NCBI GenBank assembly: GCA_017852395.1
Contig: JAFMLE010000006.1
Span: 28,643 to 92,642, forward strand
Reading direction: 5' to 3'
Length of the DNA stretch: 64,000 bases
Source of the DNA: Flavobacteriaceae bacterium
Lineage (GTDB): Bacteria > Bacteroidota > Bacteroidia > Flavobacteriales > Flavobacteriaceae
In this document: one piece after another, positions 62,409-64,000 of the stretch
Layout: every line of letters starts with the position of its first letter
Position numbering within the stretch: position 1 is the stretch's first letter
Made by a program: the position numbers and the translations under genes
Notes under the pieces: model-generated
Database searches by the model: none
What the model saw: the letters and a program-made list of their open reading frames with translations, nothing else
What the model was told of the DNA's origin: nothing

Positions 62409-63728
62409 ATGAGCCCATTTATGGTCAAGGCCATTCAGTTGTTGATGAGTCTATCCCTACTGATCGTCCTTCATGAACTTGGACATTTTATTCCAGCAAA
62501 AATCTTTAAAACACGGGTCGAAAAGTTTTTTCTGTTTTTCGATGTCAAATATGCACTTTTCAAGAAAAAAATTGGAGAAACTGTTTATGGTATCGGTTGG
62601 CTGCCCTTGGGCGGGTATGTAAAAATCTCGGGAATGATCGACGAAAGCATGGACACCGAGCAAATGCAGCAACCTGCGCAACCTTGGGAGTTTCGTTCTA
62701 AGCCTGCCTGGCAACGCTTGATCATTATGCTGGGTGGTGTAACCGTCAATTTGATTTTGGGTTTTTTGATTTATATGATGATTCTTTTTGTTTGGGGAAA
62801 AGACACCTTGAGCAATGAGGCTTTACCGGCGGGAATTTCCCCTTCTGCAGTCGCTGCAGAAATCGGTTTTGAGAAAGGAGATCGCGTGTTAGCCGTTGAC
62901 GGCCAGGCCCTTGACAATGTTTTGGATATAAACCGTTATTTGTTTTTGCGAAGCGTAGCAGAAGTTACTGTACAACGACGCGATGGGCAAATCGAAACAT
63001 TGGCAATTCCACAAGATATAGGGACACAAATTTTCGAAAGCGGACAAATGATTCCGATTCGGCCACTTGTACCTGCAATTATAGACAGTGTGGTACCACA
63101 AACTCCAGCTGCGCTTGCCGGTATCCAAAAAGGCGATCAGGTGGTTCGGATCGATGATCAGCAGATTTTAGATTGGGAAGATTTTACCACCATGGTAGGA
63201 AGTGCTCCCTCACAGTATATGACTCTTGAAGTGCTTAGAGCGCAAAAAGTGATTAGCCTGCAAGCAACAACGACCGTCGAGGGTACTCTGGGGGTGTATC
63301 CCAAGGTTCCTGATATTGAGTTTACCAATGTTTCGCTTTCTTTGGGGTCGAGTATTCAACAAGGTTTTGCCTATGGCTATTGGACGTTGTATGACTACGT
63401 GGCCCAGTTTAAATATATTTTTACTAAAAAAGGGGCTGCACAAGTTGGCGGTTTTGGTGCTATTGGCAATCTGTTTCCTCCCGCATGGGATTGGAGGGGG
63501 TTTTGGTCCAGTACGGCACTGATTTCGATTATGTTAGCTTTTATGAATGTGCTGCCGATTCCCGCTTTGGATGGAGGTCATGTGATGTTTTTGCTCTATG
63601 AAATGATTTCGGGAAGAAAACCCCATGACCGCTTTTTGGAGTATGCACAAATTTTTGGGTTTATTTTATTGATGAGCCTGGTACTCTATGCCAACGGAAA
63701 CGATTTGTATCGTGCCATTTTTGGTTGA
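62409..63728 (+). CDS. rseP: Site-2 zinc protease RseP
   Basis: A 439-aa membrane protease. The zinc motif HELGH (H22-E23-x2-H26) lies in the first membrane helix; two PDZ domains follow (about 120-200 and 205-290; GFEKGDRVLAVDGQ and AGIQKGDQVVRIDDQ), then VLPIPALDGGHVMF, the third zinc ligand. Family members cut anti-sigma factors or signal peptide remnants inside the membrane. I choose ATG 62409 over an in-frame TTG at 62391, which is inside the promoter box. Confidence 0.95.
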   Translation: MSPFMVKAIQLLMSLSLLIVLHELGHFIPAKIFKTRVEKFFLFFDVKYALFKKKIGETVYGIGWLPLGGYVKISGMIDESMDTEQMQQPAQPWEFRSKPAWQRLIIMLGGVTVNLILGFLIYMMILFVWGKDTLSNEALPAGISPSAVAAEIGFEKGDRVLAVDGQALDNVLDINRYLFLRSVAEVTVQRRDGQIETLAIPQDIGTQIFESGQMIPIRPLVPAIIDSVVPQTPAALAGIQKGDQVVRIDDQQILDWEDFTTMVGSAPSQYMTLEVLRAQKVISLQATTTVEGTLGVYPKVPDIEFTNVSLSLGSSIQQGFAYGYWTLYDYVAQFKYIFTKKGAAQVGGFGAIGNLFPPAWDWRGFWSSTALISIMLAFMNVLPIPALDGGHVMFLLYEMISGRKPHDRFLEYAQIFGFILLMSLVLYANGNDLYRAIFG

Positions 63729-63799
63729 TCCACAACTGGTGGCGCTAAGGGGTGTTAAATAACAATTTTTGAAGCCTTCAATTAAATTTTGTGATTGTA

Positions 63800-63830
63800 T
63801 TGTGGACGAAAAAGAAACTTGTTATATTTG
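63800..63830 (+). promoter_or_regulatory. Promoter of tRNA-Asn
   Basis: TTG (63800-63802), 20 nt, then TATATTTG (63823-63830), 11 nt before the tRNA. The gap from rseP (63729-63799) shows nothing else. Confidence 0.75.
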
Positions 63831-63841
63831 CCCCACAAAAT

Positions 63842-63915
63842 TCCTCCTTAGCTCAGTTGGTTAGAGCATCTGACTGTTAATCAGAGGGTCCTTGGTTCGA
63901 GCCCAAGAGGGGGAG
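63842..63915 (+). tRNA. tRNA-Asn (GTT)
   Basis: A 74-nt cloverleaf: acceptor TCCTCCT/AGGGGGA (one G-U), anticodon stem TCTGA/TCAGA with loop CTGTTAA (anticodon GTT), T arm CTTGG-TTCGAGC-CCAAG, discriminator G. CCA is not encoded. Confidence 0.98.
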
Positions 63916-63951
63916 CAATCATTTATCGAGCAAAAGCTCAAGCACAACAAG

Positions 63952-63976
63952 CCCTTCGAGACATCGAGGGGTTTTT
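63952..63976 (+). terminator. Terminator after tRNA-Asn
   Basis: CCCTTCGA (63952-63959) and TCGAGGGG (63964-63971) form an 8-bp stem (one G-U) with loop GACA, followed by TTTTT. A smaller GAGC/GCTC hairpin lies upstream. Confidence 0.75.
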
Positions 63977-64000
63977 CTTTGCAATTAAGTTTAGTTTAAA

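Noticed and set aside
1..64000. Mobile elements, prophage or CRISPR
   Set aside because: No transposase, integrase, phage gene, terminal repeats or regularly spaced repeats were found; gene order and style are uniform. The three tRNA genes show no attachment-site duplication next to them.

Overview
The window is an ordinary, densely packed chromosomal stretch of a member of the Bacteroidota, most likely a (marine) Flavobacteriaceae. The signs are: promoters of the Bacteroidota type (TTG, about 20 nt, TAnnTTTG) and almost no Shine-Dalgarno sequences; a class II HMG-CoA reductase next to a GYDIA-type GHMP kinase (mevalonate route to isoprenoids); a CruF-type carotenoid gene; and many SPII lipoproteins and Bacteroidota envelope proteins. 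I see no insertion sequence, prophage, integrase or CRISPR array. All genes look intact except the first, which is cut by the window edge. The genus cannot be told from the sequence.

Layout. 1-2.2 kb: end of the elongasome operon (PBP2, RodA). 2.2-5.4 kb, minus: Prc protease and an OppC-type permease. 5.6-9.8 kb, plus: SurE, a small membrane protein, LpxB, ComEC. 9.8-14.0 kb, minus: periplasmic DPP-IV peptidase, POT peptide transporter and a periplasmic thioredoxin-like protein, a likely peptide-use operon. 14.1-16.3 kb, plus: HMG-CoA reductase and GHMP kinase, closed by a strong bidirectional terminator. 16.4-24.0 kb, minus: a seven-gene run with almost no gaps (CoaX, outer-membrane protein, TPR protein, LptC, 64-aa membrane protein, CNNM/CorC protein, PpiD-like foldase). 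24.1 kb: tRNA-Phe. 24.4-30.6 kb, minus: RmuC, PhoD-like phosphatase, then acetate uptake and activation (symporter small and large subunits, Acs). 30.8-37.9 kb: carotenoid enzyme, small unknowns, CBS protein, HDAC-like hydrolase, MetG, YraN and an ACT-like regulator. 38-47 kb, minus: a four-gene DNA repair cassette (MBL exonuclease, ATP-dependent ligase, Lhr-like helicase, PdeM) joined by three identical 4-nt ATGA overlaps and followed 20 nt later by mfd. 47.1-51.9 kb, plus: a DnaE replicase with its own fused DEDDh exonuclease, then trxA and tRNA-Asp. 52.1-59.1 kb: a sugar and amino-compound catabolic neighbourhood, including a kinase-phospholyase fusion. 59.1-61.6 kb, minus: FeoA, FeoB and a 41-aa Cys-rich partner. 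61.6-64 kb: SCO protein, RseP, tRNA-Asn.

The most interesting items are the repair cassette joined to mfd, the proofreading domain fused to DnaE, the APH/class III PLP fusion with a substituted kinase His, a 13-nt direct repeat spaced 42 bp upstream of a CBS gene, convergent gene pairs that share palindromic stop codons, and several unassigned small proteins. I found no clearly new defence or mobile system.
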